Origin: Oscillatoriales cyanobacterium USR001
GTDB lineage: Bacteria > Cyanobacteriota > Cyanobacteriia > Cyanobacteriales > Microcoleaceae
Reading direction: 5' to 3'
NCBI GenBank assembly: GCA_001698425.1
Contig: MBRE01000074.1
Coordinates: forward strand, 143,196 to 207,195
DNA: 64,000 nt
This document shows, in pieces, positions 1-8,059 of the stretch. Under the pieces are notes generated by a model. It was not told the origin of the DNA. It saw only the letters and a list, made by a program, of their open reading frames with translations, and searched no databases. Within the stretch, counting starts at the first letter, position 1, and the number at the start of each line of letters is the position of its first letter. The position numbers were made by a program, and so were the translations under genes.

Positions 1-1
1 G

Positions 2-277
2 AATGTGTTTTATAGAAGTGATGGCCGGATGGTGTATCGGGGGAATAGCAATGAACCAGTAGGAAAGCAAGATTCTTGGGATAATATTCCGCTGAATGAT
101 TTTAAGTTGGGAGATGCAAATAAAGGTCAAGGAGAGGTGACTTTGGGGCCGCCTGTGGTTGATGAAGATAAGTTAGAGGGGATTCGGTTGGTGGCGAGAA
201 ATTCACAATTTGTTGTGGATGAAATGCAGTTTAATTTGCCGAAAAAGACGATGATGATTAAGGCAACTCCTTATTAA
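2..277 (+). CDS. C-terminal fragment of an unknown protein (cut by window edge)
   Basis: The frame is open right up to the left edge, so the start of this gene lies outside the window and only about 91 C-terminal residues are visible. They are hydrophilic, rich in Gly, Asp and Asn, have no cysteine and no membrane segment, and end in MMIKATPY. The downstream 230 bp hold no gene. I do not recognise the family and offer no function. Confidence 0.6.
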   Translation, partial: NVFYRSDGRMVYRGNSNEPVGKQDSWDNIPLNDFKLGDANKGQGEVTLGPPVVDEDKLEGIRLVARNSQFVVDEMQFNLPKKTMMIKATPY

Positions 278-337
278 TTTCCCGCAGGGACATGACTCTG
301 GAGTAAGATGCGATCGCGATTTGTGATAGCGATCGCA

Positions 338-478
338 TATAGCGGTTCTCAATTATATGAGGCACAAAAACGACCCCCCCTAGCCCCCCCTTGCAAAGGG
401 GAGGAACCGGAAAAGCCCCCTTTCTAAGGGGGTTGGGGGTAGAAGCTCTTGTACCTCACCAGACAGAGAAATGCTATA
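338..478. repeat. TATAGC-ended inverted-repeat element (MITE-like)
   Basis: The ends are imperfect inverted repeats: the left end starts TATAGCGGTTCTC and, about 12 bp later, ATGAGGCACAA; the reverse complement of the right end gives TATAGCATTTCTC and then TGAGGTACAA. The interior is G/C rich, with runs of C and G that could pair (about 376-440). Elements with the same TATAGC ends recur at 35797, 39654 and 52380. There is no coding capacity, so a non-autonomous mobile or REP-like element is inferred. Confidence 0.6.
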
Positions 479-511
479 TAATCAAAACATAATTGTTCGC
501 ATCTATTTTTT

Positions 512-802
512 ATGGAGTTCAAATTTGAATGGGATACTAAAAAAGCGGAAATTAATTTTGATAAACATGGTGTCAGCTTTGAAGAATCATCCACTGTATT
601 TAACGATCCCTTGGCTGTGATTTTTGACGATCCGGCTCATTCTTTCGGTGAAAAACGAGAAATTATTATTGGTTATTCCGACCAAAATCAATTACTTTTA
701 GTTTGTTTTACGGAAAAGAGTAATAATATTATCCGTGTTTTCAGTTCGCGTTTAACTACCAAAAAAGAAAGAAAAGATTATGAACAAAATTCCCCCCATT
801 AA
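512..802 (+). CDS. brnT: BrnT-family toxin (RelE-fold ribonuclease)
   Basis: A 96-residue protein matching the BrnT family in length and pattern: N-terminal FEWDTKKAEIN, the KHGVSFEES stretch, a central DDP, the EKREIIIGYS strand, and the C-terminal IIRVFSSRLTTKKERKDYE that carries the conserved Arg/Ser and ERxxYE signature. BrnT proteins are RelE-fold RNases that halt translation and are neutralised by BrnA. The gene overlaps the next ORF by 23 bp, which fits a translationally coupled brnTA operon with the toxin first, the usual order for this family. Activity is inferred from family membership. Confidence 0.88.
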   Translation: MEFKFEWDTKKAEINFDKHGVSFEESSTVFNDPLAVIFDDPAHSFGEKREIIIGYSDQNQLLLVCFTEKSNNIIRVFSSRLTTKKERKDYEQNSPH

Positions 803-1001
803 TTCTGATTCTTATGAATCGGATGATTTATTAGCTGAATATAATTTTGATTATACTCAAGCTCGCCCCAATCGTTTTGCATTAAGATCGCCCGCTAAGA
901 TTACGATTACTCTCGATTCAGATGTGGCTGAGGTTTTTCAAACATCAGAATCAGTTAATCGTGCTTTACGTTGTTTACTGGCAGCTATTCCCAAAAATTA
1001 A
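780..1001 (+). CDS. brnA: BrnA-family antitoxin
   Basis: A 73-residue protein starting inside the 3' end of the BrnT gene. The C-terminal half (KITITLDSDVAEVFQ, then SVNRALRCLL) reads as a ribbon-helix-helix DNA-binding domain; the N-terminal half is acidic and aromatic (YNFDYTQARPNRFA) and would wrap the toxin. BrnA normally represses the brnTA promoter as a complex with BrnT. Position, overlap and size support the call more than any single motif. Confidence 0.8.
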   Translation: MNKIPPINSDSYESDDLLAEYNFDYTQARPNRFALRSPAKITITLDSDVAEVFQTSESVNRALRCLLAAIPKN

Positions 1002-1160
1002 GCGAAAATTAAGGATAACACTCAGCTTTTACGCGGGCTTGTTTGTAGGCGATTGTAAAATTTCGACGTGATTAACGGTGTCCCTACTGGGAAATTATGG
1101 TTTTGGGGGTGCGACATCAATGGTGTTATAATAGGGGAAACTTCGTTTTGCAAAAAGCTT

Positions 1161-1436
1161 ATGGAAACTCTCAATATCAAAGAAGAAGTCCGCAGCTTAA
1201 TCGATCGAATGCCGGAAAATTTTACTTGGGATGACTTGATATCGGCAATTTCTCTCAGGCAAAATCCGAAATCCGAACCGATTCAACAGGCTGAAATTAT
1301 TGCTAGAATTGACAGGGAACACGATATCGATCAACCTCAGAATTTTTGGGAAGCGGTTCAGAAGTTCCGGCAAGAAAACAATTTAGAAGAAGCAGGAATT
1401 GGGCCAGAAGTGTTTGAGGGAGTCAGGGATAAATAG
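1161..1436 (+). CDS. Orphan type II antitoxin-like protein, toxin missing
   Basis: I place the start at the ATG at 1161 (METLNIKEEVRSLIDRMPEN), because the frame upstream to 1068 has no family-like sequence. The MPENFTWDDLI segment is typical of small cyanobacterial antitoxins, and the tail (FWEAVQKFRQENNLEE, then VFEGVRDK) resembles the toxin-binding tail of antitoxins paired with PIN toxins, which I recall usually continuing into a short SPGRE-like end. Here it stops early at a TAG and no PIN gene follows; the next gene is another antitoxin. A decayed TA locus that kept its antitoxin is inferred. Confidence 0.55.
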   Translation: METLNIKEEVRSLIDRMPENFTWDDLISAISLRQNPKSEPIQQAEIIARIDREHDIDQPQNFWEAVQKFRQENNLEEAGIGPEVFEGVRDK

Positions 1437-1499
1437 TGGATACCCACGAGGCTTCTAGTGCTACAATAGGTAAAAGTTCGTTAAGAGGGACATACAACC

Positions 1500-1748
1500 A
1501 TGCAAATTAAAGGCATCAAACGGGGTAACATTATCGAAATATCAGAAAACTTAAACATTCCTGATGGTTCAGAAGTTCTGATTGAAGTACCGGAGGCTCC
1601 GCGAGGGAGCGATGAGGAAAGAATGAAACGTTTACATCAAGTATTTGGAGCTTGGAAAGATAATACTGAACTGGAGGAAATTTTTGCCGAAATTGATAGA
1701 GAGCGGCATAGTTATTTTGGCAGAAAAATAGATTCTTTAGATGATTAG
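1500..1748 (+). CDS. VapB-type antitoxin
   Basis: An 82-residue protein. Residues 1-30 (IKGIKRGNIIEISENL, PDGSEVLIEV) are the short beta-rich DNA-binding module of cyanobacterial VapB/AbrB-like antitoxins; the acidic tail (RMKRLHQVFGAWKD, EEIFAEIDRERHSYFG) is the expected toxin-wrapping part and is characteristic of antitoxins of VapC PIN toxins. It sits 13 bp upstream of a PIN gene, so the two form an operon. A TACAAT at about 1460 may be its -10 element. The N-terminal module is almost identical at DNA level to that of the antitoxin at 2176. Confidence 0.8.
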   Translation: MQIKGIKRGNIIEISENLNIPDGSEVLIEVPEAPRGSDEERMKRLHQVFGAWKDNTELEEIFAEIDRERHSYFGRKIDSLDD

Positions 1749-1761
1749 TAGGAGATAAACT

Positions 1762-2154
1762 GTGTATTTGTTGGATACTAATATTTGTGTAGCACTGATA
1801 AAAGGTAATCCCGCTGCTGTTGCTAAATTCGATCCTAAATCTAAGGAGTGCTATCTATCGACAATCGTTTTGGCTGAACTCTATAAGGGAGTGTATTGTT
1901 CGCGGCAATTTGAAACAAATTTTAGGGAGGTAAATCAATTTATTAGAGAAATGGAAATTGTCCCATTTGATGGAGATGCGGCGGCAGAGTTTGGGATAAT
2001 TCAAGGTGAGTTAAAACGTATAGGCAGACCGACTGGGGAATTAGATGCTTTAATTGCGGCGGTTGCTAGAGTGCGTGGAGATATTGTGGTGACTAACAAT
2101 ACTCGTGATTTTATCAATATTCCTGGGTTACAATTAGAGGATTGGTTAATTTGA
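1762..2154 (+). CDS. vapC: VapC-type PIN-domain toxin
   Basis: A 130-residue PIN-domain protein with GTG start (the reading begins MYLLDTN). The four acidic positions of the PIN active site are visible: D5 in LDTN, E39 in LAELYKG, D95 in ELDALIAA and D116 in TNNTRDF. VapC toxins are Mg-dependent endoribonucleases that cut tRNA or rRNA. The upstream antitoxin at 1500 is the obvious partner. The length is normal and the active site looks intact. Confidence 0.9.
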   Translation: MYLLDTNICVALIKGNPAAVAKFDPKSKECYLSTIVLAELYKGVYCSRQFETNFREVNQFIREMEIVPFDGDAAAEFGIIQGELKRIGRPTGELDALIAAVARVRGDIVVTNNTRDFINIPGLQLEDWLI

Positions 2155-2175
2155 TGAGGAGAAGTAGGTAAGGTT

Positions 2176-2388
2176 ATGAAACGAATCAAAGGCATAAAAC
2201 GGGGTAATATTATCGAAATATCAGAAAACTTAAACATTCCTGATGGTTCAGAAGTTCTGATTGAGGTGTCAGAGGCTTCGCCTCCTAAAAAACAGCGCCG
2301 TCCCCCGCTGTTTGGAAGCGATCGCGAAGTGATTTCCATATCTGACAAATTTGATGAGCCGTTAGAAGGTTTTAAGGATTATATGTAA
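2176..2388 (+). CDS. VapB-type antitoxin, paralogue of the one at 1500
   Basis: A 70-residue protein whose N-terminal module (IKGIKRGNIIEISENL, PDGSEVLIEV) repeats that of the antitoxin at 1500 almost base for base, while the C-terminal half (FGSDREVISISDKFDEPLE, FKDYM) is unrelated to it. The ending, with a DEPLxxFxxYM pattern, is the usual tail of antitoxins paired with the shorter DTHxxxW class of PIN toxins. Its TAA stop overlaps the ATG of the downstream PIN gene by one base (TAATG), indicating translational coupling. Confidence 0.82.
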   Translation: MKRIKGIKRGNIIEISENLNIPDGSEVLIEVSEASPPKKQRRPPLFGSDREVISISDKFDEPLEGFKDYM

Positions 2389-2774
2389 TGAGACTTTTGC
2401 TAGATACACATACCTTAATTTGGTTTTTTGCAGGCGATTCTCAACTGAGTTCTATCGCACGGATTCTAATTGAGGATGAAGATAATAATAAACTGTTGAG
2501 TGTCGCAAGTGTTTGGGAAATGGCGATTAAGAAAAGTCAAGGAAATCTGAATTTTACTTTGCCTTTTCAAGAGTATATTGAGGAAAAACTCAGTTGGGAA
2601 GACTTTAATCTGCTGAATATCAATTTAGATCATCTCAATGCGATCGTAACTATGCCTTTTTATCATAAAGATCCGTTCGATCGCTTAATCGTCGCGCAAG
2701 CAATGGTGGAAGGGATACCCATATTAAGTAAAGATTCTGCGTTTGATGCTTATTCTATTAATCGAATTTGGTGA
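2388..2774 (+). CDS. vapC: PIN-domain toxin (VapC family, DTHTLIW type)
   Basis: A 128-residue PIN protein of a subclass different from the toxin at 1762. It begins MRLLLDTHTLIWF and keeps the acidic residues D6, E44 (SVWEMAIKK), D95/D98 (HKDPFDRLIVAQA) and D116 (LSKDSAF). Family role: endoribonuclease toxin neutralised by the overlapping upstream antitoxin. It ends only 3 bp before the TPR-CHAT gene, so that gene could be read from the same transcript. Confidence 0.9.
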   Translation: MRLLLDTHTLIWFFAGDSQLSSIARILIEDEDNNKLLSVASVWEMAIKKSQGNLNFTLPFQEYIEEKLSWEDFNLLNINLDHLNAIVTMPFYHKDPFDRLIVAQAMVEGIPILSKDSAFDAYSINRIW

Positions 2775-2777
2775 ATT

Positions 2778-5700
2778 ATGAAAAGGATGAAACGAATTAT
2801 TATCAGTGTTTTGGCTTTGGGTGTGTGTTTGACTCCTCTGACTGTGACGCTGATGGTTCAACCTAGTTGGGGGCAAAGTCAAGATTCACGGGTTGAAGAA
2901 TTATTATTGTTACTTAGACAGCAAGCAGAGCAACAGGAAAGACAAGGACAAAGGCAACAAGCAATAGAAACATGGCAGCAGGTTCTAATTATTGCTCGAC
3001 AATTGAAGGATAAAAAAATAGAAGCCTTCGTACTCAATGCTATTGGTTTTAACTACTATAGCATCTCCCAACAGCAAGAAGCTTTGAAATATTACAATCA
3101 AGCTTTACCGATTCTGCGAGCACTCGGAGATCGTGCAGGGGAAGCTATTATTTTGACTAATATCGGTGCAGTGTATAACAGAATTTCCCAACCACAAGAA
3201 GCATTGAAATACTATAACCAAGCTTTACCAATTCTGCGGGAAGTAAAAGATCGTGCAATGGAAGCTACTACTTTGAATAATATCGGTGAAGTCTACAATA
3301 GCATCGGACAGCCACAAAAGGCATTGAAATACTATAATCAATCTTTATCAATTTGGCGGTCAGTAGGTAATCGCGCAGGAGAAGCTGGTACTTTAAATAA
3401 TATTGGTTTAGTCTACAACAGCATCTCCCAACCACAAGAAGCATTGAAATACTACAACCAAGCTTTACCAATTAGGCGAGAAGTGGGCGATCGCGCGGGG
3501 GAAGCTGCTACTTTGATTAATATTGGTGTAGTGTACAACAGCATCTCCCAACCACAAGAAGCATTAAAATATTTTAACCAAGCTTTACCAATTATGCAAG
3601 AATTGGGCGATCACTTTGGGAAATCTGTTACTTTGAATAATATTGGTGGGGTCTACTACAGCATCGGACAGCCACAAGAAGCTTTGAAATACTATAACCA
3701 AGCTTTACCAATTATGCAAGAATTGGGCTTTCGCGCGAGAGAAGGTACTACTTTGAATAATATCGGTGCAATCTACATAAGTATCGGACAGCCACAAGAG
3801 GCATTGAAATACTACAATCAAGCTTTGCAAATTAACCGGGAAGTGGGCGATCGCGCCGGCTTTGCTACTACTTTGAATCATATTGGTTTAGTCTACGATA
3901 GCATCGGACAGCCACAAGAAGCTTTGAAATACTATAACCAAGCTTTACCAATTCTTCGGGCAGTGGGCGATCGCGCTATGGAAGCTACTACTCTTAATAA
4001 TATAGGTGCAGTTTACGATCGCATCGGACAACCGCAAGAAGCTTTGAAATACTATAACCAAGCTTTACCAATTAATCAGGAAGTGGGCGATCGTTTTGGG
4101 AAAGCTGCTACTTTGAGTAATATCGGTGGAGTCTATGACAGTATTGGACAGCCACAAGAGGCATTGAAATACTATAACCAAGCTTTGCTGATTACCAGGG
4201 AAGTAAGCTATCTCTCTGTGGAAGCTACTATTCTGAATAATATTGGTACAGTGTACAGCAGCATTTCCCAACCACAAGAAGCATTGAAATACTATAGCCA
4301 AGCTTTACCAATTCTTCGGGCAGTGGGCGATCGCGCTATGGAAGCTACTACTTTGAGTAATATTGGTGCAGTCTACAAAGATACGAATAAACCCACAGAT
4401 GCCATCAAAAATTATGAGCAATCCGTCAATATCACCCTAAAAATTCGGAGTGGTTTACAGCTAGAAAATCGCAAAAGTTTTTATTGGGAGTACGGAGCAA
4501 AAGCGATCGCCCTCACCTCCCTTCTCATCGACCAAAACCAACCCGATCGCGCCTTCCAATGGGTCAACCTCGCCACCACAGCCGACCTCGCCGACTACAC
4601 CCGCCTCATCAACGCCAAAGTCAAAAACCCAGAAGCACAGAAATTAATTGACCAGTGGAATCAAAGAAGTCAGCAAATTCAATCCTTATCTCGCCAATTA
4701 CAAGATAAATTTTCCGACCAACTTTCCCAACAAATCAATCAACTTCACGAAGAAAACAGCAAACTAGCAGAAAAAATCCGCCGCGAATTCCCAGAAGTTG
4801 CCGAACTCTTTGAAACCACACCCCAAGACATCACCCAACTCAGATCCAGCATCCCCCCAGAAACCGTAGTCATTCAACCAGTCTTACTCACAAACGTCAC
4901 AAATGTCCCCAATACTATCGCCCTATTTGTCATAACAAAAGACAGTTTAAGCGTAAAAAAAATCCCAATTGACCCCGCAGAATTTGATAAACTCCTCACC
5001 GAATACCGCGAACAACTGCAAAACTATAAAGACGGCAGCATCATCGTAACTCGCCGCAAACTCTACGACATCCTCATCCGCCCCGTAGAAGACCAAATCA
5101 AAGCATTTTCTCCCAAACAATTGAGCATAATCGCCACAGGAAAACTGCGGTACATCCCCTTTGAATCACTCTATGACAATGAAGCAAAAAAATACCTAAT
5201 CGAGAAATATCCCATCAACTATCTCACCCGCATTTCTACAAAAACAAATCCTGATTCATCCCTACCAGGTGGCGTATTAGCATTAGGAAATCCCGTTCCC
5301 CGCGCTCCGCAAAATCTACCCGGAACCGAAGCCGAAGTCAAAACCATTACCCAATTTTTACCAGGAAGTGTCGCCTATATTAACAATAATGCCACCCTTG
5401 CTCAATTCAAAACCCAAGCACCCCGTTTTCCCTTTATACACTTAGCAACTCACGGATGTTTTCAAAGCGGCGGCTGTAAAAATTTAGGCATGGCTGAAGG
5501 TACATTGCTATTTGCTGACAGTACATTAAATATAGCCGATGCCGCTTTATTAGGCCTAGAAAATACCCGACTTCTCACCCTCAGCGCGTGTCAAACAGCC
5601 CTGCAAGCTAATTCTAATGGTGAAGAAATATCGGGAGTTGCCTATATATTTGAGCGTGCGGGTGCGAAAGCAGTGATGGCGACTCTCTGGAGTGTTGAAG

Positions 5701-5858
5701 ATCAGGCAACTAAGGAATTGATGATTGAATTTTATCAGAATATCAATAAAGGGATGAGCAAAAGTGAAGCTTTACGGGAAGCAAAAATTAGTTTAATTCA
5801 AAGTAAAGGACATCCCTTTTTCTGGGCAGCATTTATACTAATAGGTGATGGGAAGTGA
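2778..5858 (+). CDS. Secreted or lipid-proximal TPR-CHAT protease-like protein
   Basis: A 1026-residue protein. Residues 1-32 look like a signal peptide (basic start, hydrophobic VLALGVCLTPLTVTLMV, then SWGQ). About residues 45-560 are tetratricopeptide repeats: eleven 40-residue units of the form QPQEALKYYNQALPI with NNIGxVY, nearly identical and each 120 bp, flanked by a more divergent unit on each side. Residues about 560-700 form a helical, coiled-coil-rich linker. The C-terminal 300 residues are a CHAT (caspase HetF associated with TPRs) domain with the catalytic pair H892 in HLATHG and C938 in LSACQTA, so peptidase activity is plausible. Such proteins are abundant in filamentous cyanobacteria; substrates are mostly unknown. 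It lies 3 bp after a VapC gene, probably co-transcribed. Confidence 0.9.
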   Translation: MKRMKRIIISVLALGVCLTPLTVTLMVQPSWGQSQDSRVEELLLLLRQQAEQQERQGQRQQAIETWQQVLIIARQLKDKKIEAFVLNAIGFNYYSISQQQEALKYYNQALPILRALGDRAGEAIILTNIGAVYNRISQPQEALKYYNQALPILREVKDRAMEATTLNNIGEVYNSIGQPQKALKYYNQSLSIWRSVGNRAGEAGTLNNIGLVYNSISQPQEALKYYNQALPIRREVGDRAGEAATLINIGVVYNSISQPQEALKYFNQALPIMQELGDHFGKSVTLNNIGGVYYSIGQPQEALKYYNQALPIMQELGFRAREGTTLNNIGAIYISIGQPQEALKYYNQALQINREVGDRAGFATTLNHIGLVYDSIGQPQEALKYYNQALPILRAVGDRAMEATTLNNIGAVYDRIGQPQEALKYYNQALPINQEVGDRFGKAATLSNIGGVYDSIGQPQEALKYYNQALLITREVSYLSVEATILNNIGTVYSSISQPQEALKYYSQALPILRAVGDRAMEATTLSNIGAVYKDTNKPTDAIKNYEQSVNITLKIRSGLQLENRKSFYWEYGAKAIALTSLLIDQNQPDRAFQWVNLATTADLADYTRLINAKVKNPEAQKLIDQWNQRSQQIQSLSRQLQDKFSDQLSQQINQLHEENSKLAEKIRREFPEVAELFETTPQDITQLRSSIPPETVVIQPVLLTNVTNVPNTIALFVITKDSLSVKKIPIDPAEFDKLLTEYREQLQNYKDGSIIVTRRKLYDILIRPVEDQIKAFSPKQLSIIATGKLRYIPFESLYDNEAKKYLIEKYPINYLTRISTKTNPDSSLPGGVLALGNPVPRAPQNLPGTEAEVKTITQFLPGSVAYINNNATLAQFKTQAPRFPFIHLATHGCFQSGGCKNLGMAEGTLLFADSTLNIADAALLGLENTRLLTLSACQTALQANSNGEEISGVAYIFERAGAKAVMATLWSVEDQATKELMIEFYQNINKGMSKSEALREAKISLIQSKGHPFFWAAFILIGDGK

Positions 5859-5957
5859 CATGAGTTTGATGTGAATTGGAGAAGAAACCGGGTTTGGAAT
5901 GGTGCGATCGCGCCATCTACCAAAAATATTAATAGAACTTACGCAAAAAAACGGTTT

Positions 5958-6743
5958 TTACAAATCATCTGGATTAATCCCCATTGACCTCAATCTTTCT
6001 GCCAATCTTTCGGCTTTTTGCATAGCAATTTCCTTTTCTGCAATAGCAGACTCCTTAGCAAGCCTTTCTTGTTCAACTCTTTCTTCTGAAGTCAAAATCC
6101 AATCACCATTAGCATTGTACCAGCGCAGCCATACTCTGTAACGGCCTTCATAGAAGCCTTCCCACAATCCTATTCCTAATTCTAATTCCGGTATCCAGAA
6201 ACGCAACCTTGTGGTTAAAGTTTGTTCGCGATAACGATTACCAATTAAGCGAAAAACTCTCAATTGATTTGTATAACGACTAAAAACAAAGTAATAAGGA
6301 ATCTGCAAAATTTCCTCATAAACTCGCCACTTAGTCGGCGGTTTATTCGGTTCTTCCTTTGTTAATCCTAAATCTTCATTTTCCGTTCCATCTGATAAAA
6401 GTTCAACTACTACTAAAGGACTAATTTTTTCTTGCCACATCACATAACTAAGGCGCAAATCATCACCTTGGTAAAATCGAGATGCGCCTAAGACTAGAAA
6501 CCAATCCGGTCTTTTATACCAATTAAAATGATTAGAATCGTAGTAAAGATTCATGTCACTCGCTACGAACATTTGTTCTAGCGGATAGTTAGGAGGACGG
6601 CAAGTTTGACGCAACAATTCTGGTTGGAAATCGTGAAATTCATCAGGCAAACCTGGTTCCTCCGGGTCTTCGCTGGGTAAATCGTACATTGTCGGAAGCA
6701 CTTCTGGGGGGGAAGACTGCGAATTTGGGATGTACATTGTCAT
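5958..6743 (-). CDS. Uma2-family (DUF820) putative nuclease, tandem copy 1
   Basis: I start at MTMYIPNS (6743), where both tandem copies become alike. The 261-residue protein has the Uma2 layout of a PD-(D/E)XK-like fold: KRPDWFLVLG, PLVVVELLSDGTENED, KWRVYEEILQIPYYFVFSR, then an IPELELGIGLWEG region and a basic/acidic helical tail (ERVEQERLAKESAIAEKE) ending GINPDDL. Uma2 proteins are numerous in cyanobacteria and annotated as endonuclease-like, but their role is not established. The gene is a near-identical duplicate of the next one upstream (6779-7648), both on the minus strand. Confidence 0.8.
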   Translation of the reverse strand: MTMYIPNSQSSPPEVLPTMYDLPSEDPEEPGLPDEFHDFQPELLRQTCRPPNYPLEQMFVASDMNLYYDSNHFNWYKRPDWFLVLGASRFYQGDDLRLSYVMWQEKISPLVVVELLSDGTENEDLGLTKEEPNKPPTKWRVYEEILQIPYYFVFSRYTNQLRVFRLIGNRYREQTLTTRLRFWIPELELGIGLWEGFYEGRYRVWLRWYNANGDWILTSEERVEQERLAKESAIAEKEIAMQKAERLAERLRSMGINPDDL

Positions 6744-6753
6744 AATTTTATTA

Positions 6754-6790
6754 CAGGACTTACGCAAAAAAACGGTTTTTACAAATCATC
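6754..6790. repeat. Junction repeat of the Uma2 tandem duplication
   Basis: The segment AGGACTTACGCAAAAAAACG with the following TTTTTACAAATCATC recurs at about 5934-5970 as GAACTTACGCAAAAAAACG with the same continuation. It marks the boundary of a duplicated unit of about 820 bp. AGGACTTACGCA is also the terminal sequence of a dispersed inverted-repeat family (10089-10179, 48629-48727). Confidence 0.6.
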
Positions 6791-7648
6791 TGGATTAATC
6801 CCCATTGCCCTCAATCTTTCTGCCAATTTTTCGGCTTTTTGCATAGCAATTTCCTTTTCTGCAATCGCAGATTCCTTAGCAAGTCTTTCTTGTTCAATTT
6901 GCTCAATAGCAGACTCCTTAGCAAATCTTTCTTGTTCAATTTGTTCAATAGCAGACTCCTTAGCAAGCCTTTCTTGTTCAACTTTTTCTTCTGAAGTCAA
7001 AATCCAATCACCATTAGCATTGTACCAGCGCAGCCATGCTCTGTAACGGCCTTCATAGAAGCCTTCCCACAATCCTATGCCTAATTCTAATTCCGGTATC
7101 CAGAAACGCAACCTTGTGGTTAAAGTTTGTTCGCGGTAACGATTACCAATTAAGCGAAAAACTCTCAATTGATTTGTATAACGACTAAAAACAAAATAAT
7201 AAGGAATCTGCAAAATTTCCTCATAAACTCGCCACTTAGTCGGTGGTTTATTCGGTTCTTCCTCTGTTAATCCTAAATCTTCATTTTCCGTTCCATCTGA
7301 TAAAAGTTCAACTACTACTAGAGGACTAATTTTTTCTTGCCACATCACATAACTAAGGCGCAAATCATCACCTTGATAAAATCGAGATGCGCCTAAGACT
7401 AGAAACCAATCTGGTCTTTTATACCAATTAAAATGATTAGAATCGTAGTAGAGATTCATGTCACTCGCTACGAACATTTGTTCTAGGGGATAGTTAGGGG
7501 GACGACAAGTTTGACGCAACAATTCTGGTTGGAAATCGTGAAATTCATCAGGCAAACCTGGTTCCTCCGGGTCTTCACTGGGTAAATCGTACATTGTCGG
7601 AAGCACTGCTGCGGGGGAAGACTGCGAATTTGGGATGTACATTGTCAT
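6779..7648 (-). CDS. Uma2-family (DUF820) putative nuclease, tandem copy 2
   Basis: The start is taken at MTMYIPNS (7648); an in-frame extension to 7726 is made of a 24-bp imperfect direct repeat (LLKQLHLNLLNQLH) and looks non-coding. The protein is the same as copy 1 apart from a few substitutions (E/K in EEEPNKP, A/V in RYRAWLRW, AM/SM near the end) and a longer tail in which a 20-residue coiled-coil unit (AKESAIEQIEQER) is repeated about three times. The core strands DWFLVLG and VVVELLSDG are intact. The role is unknown beyond the nuclease fold. Confidence 0.8.
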   Translation of the reverse strand: MTMYIPNSQSSPAAVLPTMYDLPSEDPEEPGLPDEFHDFQPELLRQTCRPPNYPLEQMFVASDMNLYYDSNHFNWYKRPDWFLVLGASRFYQGDDLRLSYVMWQEKISPLVVVELLSDGTENEDLGLTEEEPNKPPTKWRVYEEILQIPYYFVFSRYTNQLRVFRLIGNRYREQTLTTRLRFWIPELELGIGLWEGFYEGRYRAWLRWYNANGDWILTSEEKVEQERLAKESAIEQIEQERFAKESAIEQIEQERLAKESAIAEKEIAMQKAEKLAERLRAMGINPDDL

Positions 7649-8059
7649 AATTTTACCGCCGTGCAACTGGTTTAGTAGATTGAGGTGCAACTGCTTGAGT
7701 AGATTGAAGTGGTACAGGAATATCAAGATTATAGCAACAGCAATACCTCGATCGCCAACTACTAACTCACGCTCTGGTCAATAATCCCAGCCCCCAGCCC
7801 CTAGTAGCCCTAAAAATAAAGTTTTGTAAAGATTTATATAAATTTAAAAAGTGATCGGGAACCAACATCAAAGGTGATGAAGATTATCTTACCTTCTGAC
7901 GAGAGTCACCCTGTAGTAGCAGGTATTTTATCTATACTAACTATTAAACACAGAGAAGCAACTATAGCGGCAATGCTTCGTCTGAAAACAGGGGCATTGA
8001 CAGAATAAACCGCCGCTAAACGCAGCATCTTGTTACCCGAAGCAACTGAGATAATTACT
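7649..8059. other. 411-bp intergenic region upstream of the sigma factor gene
   Basis: This region separates divergent genes and must hold promoters for both the Uma2 pair (minus) and the sigma factor (plus). It contains a 24-bp imperfect direct repeat (about 7664-7711) and AT-rich stretches around 7810-7850, but I could not assign -35/-10 boxes with confidence. I see no ORF with codon use like its neighbours. Confidence 0.4.

Noticed and set aside
2778..4380. 120-bp periodic repeats considered as a CRISPR-like or satellite array
   Set aside because: The repeats are in frame, encode TPR units with conserved positions and have no spacers.
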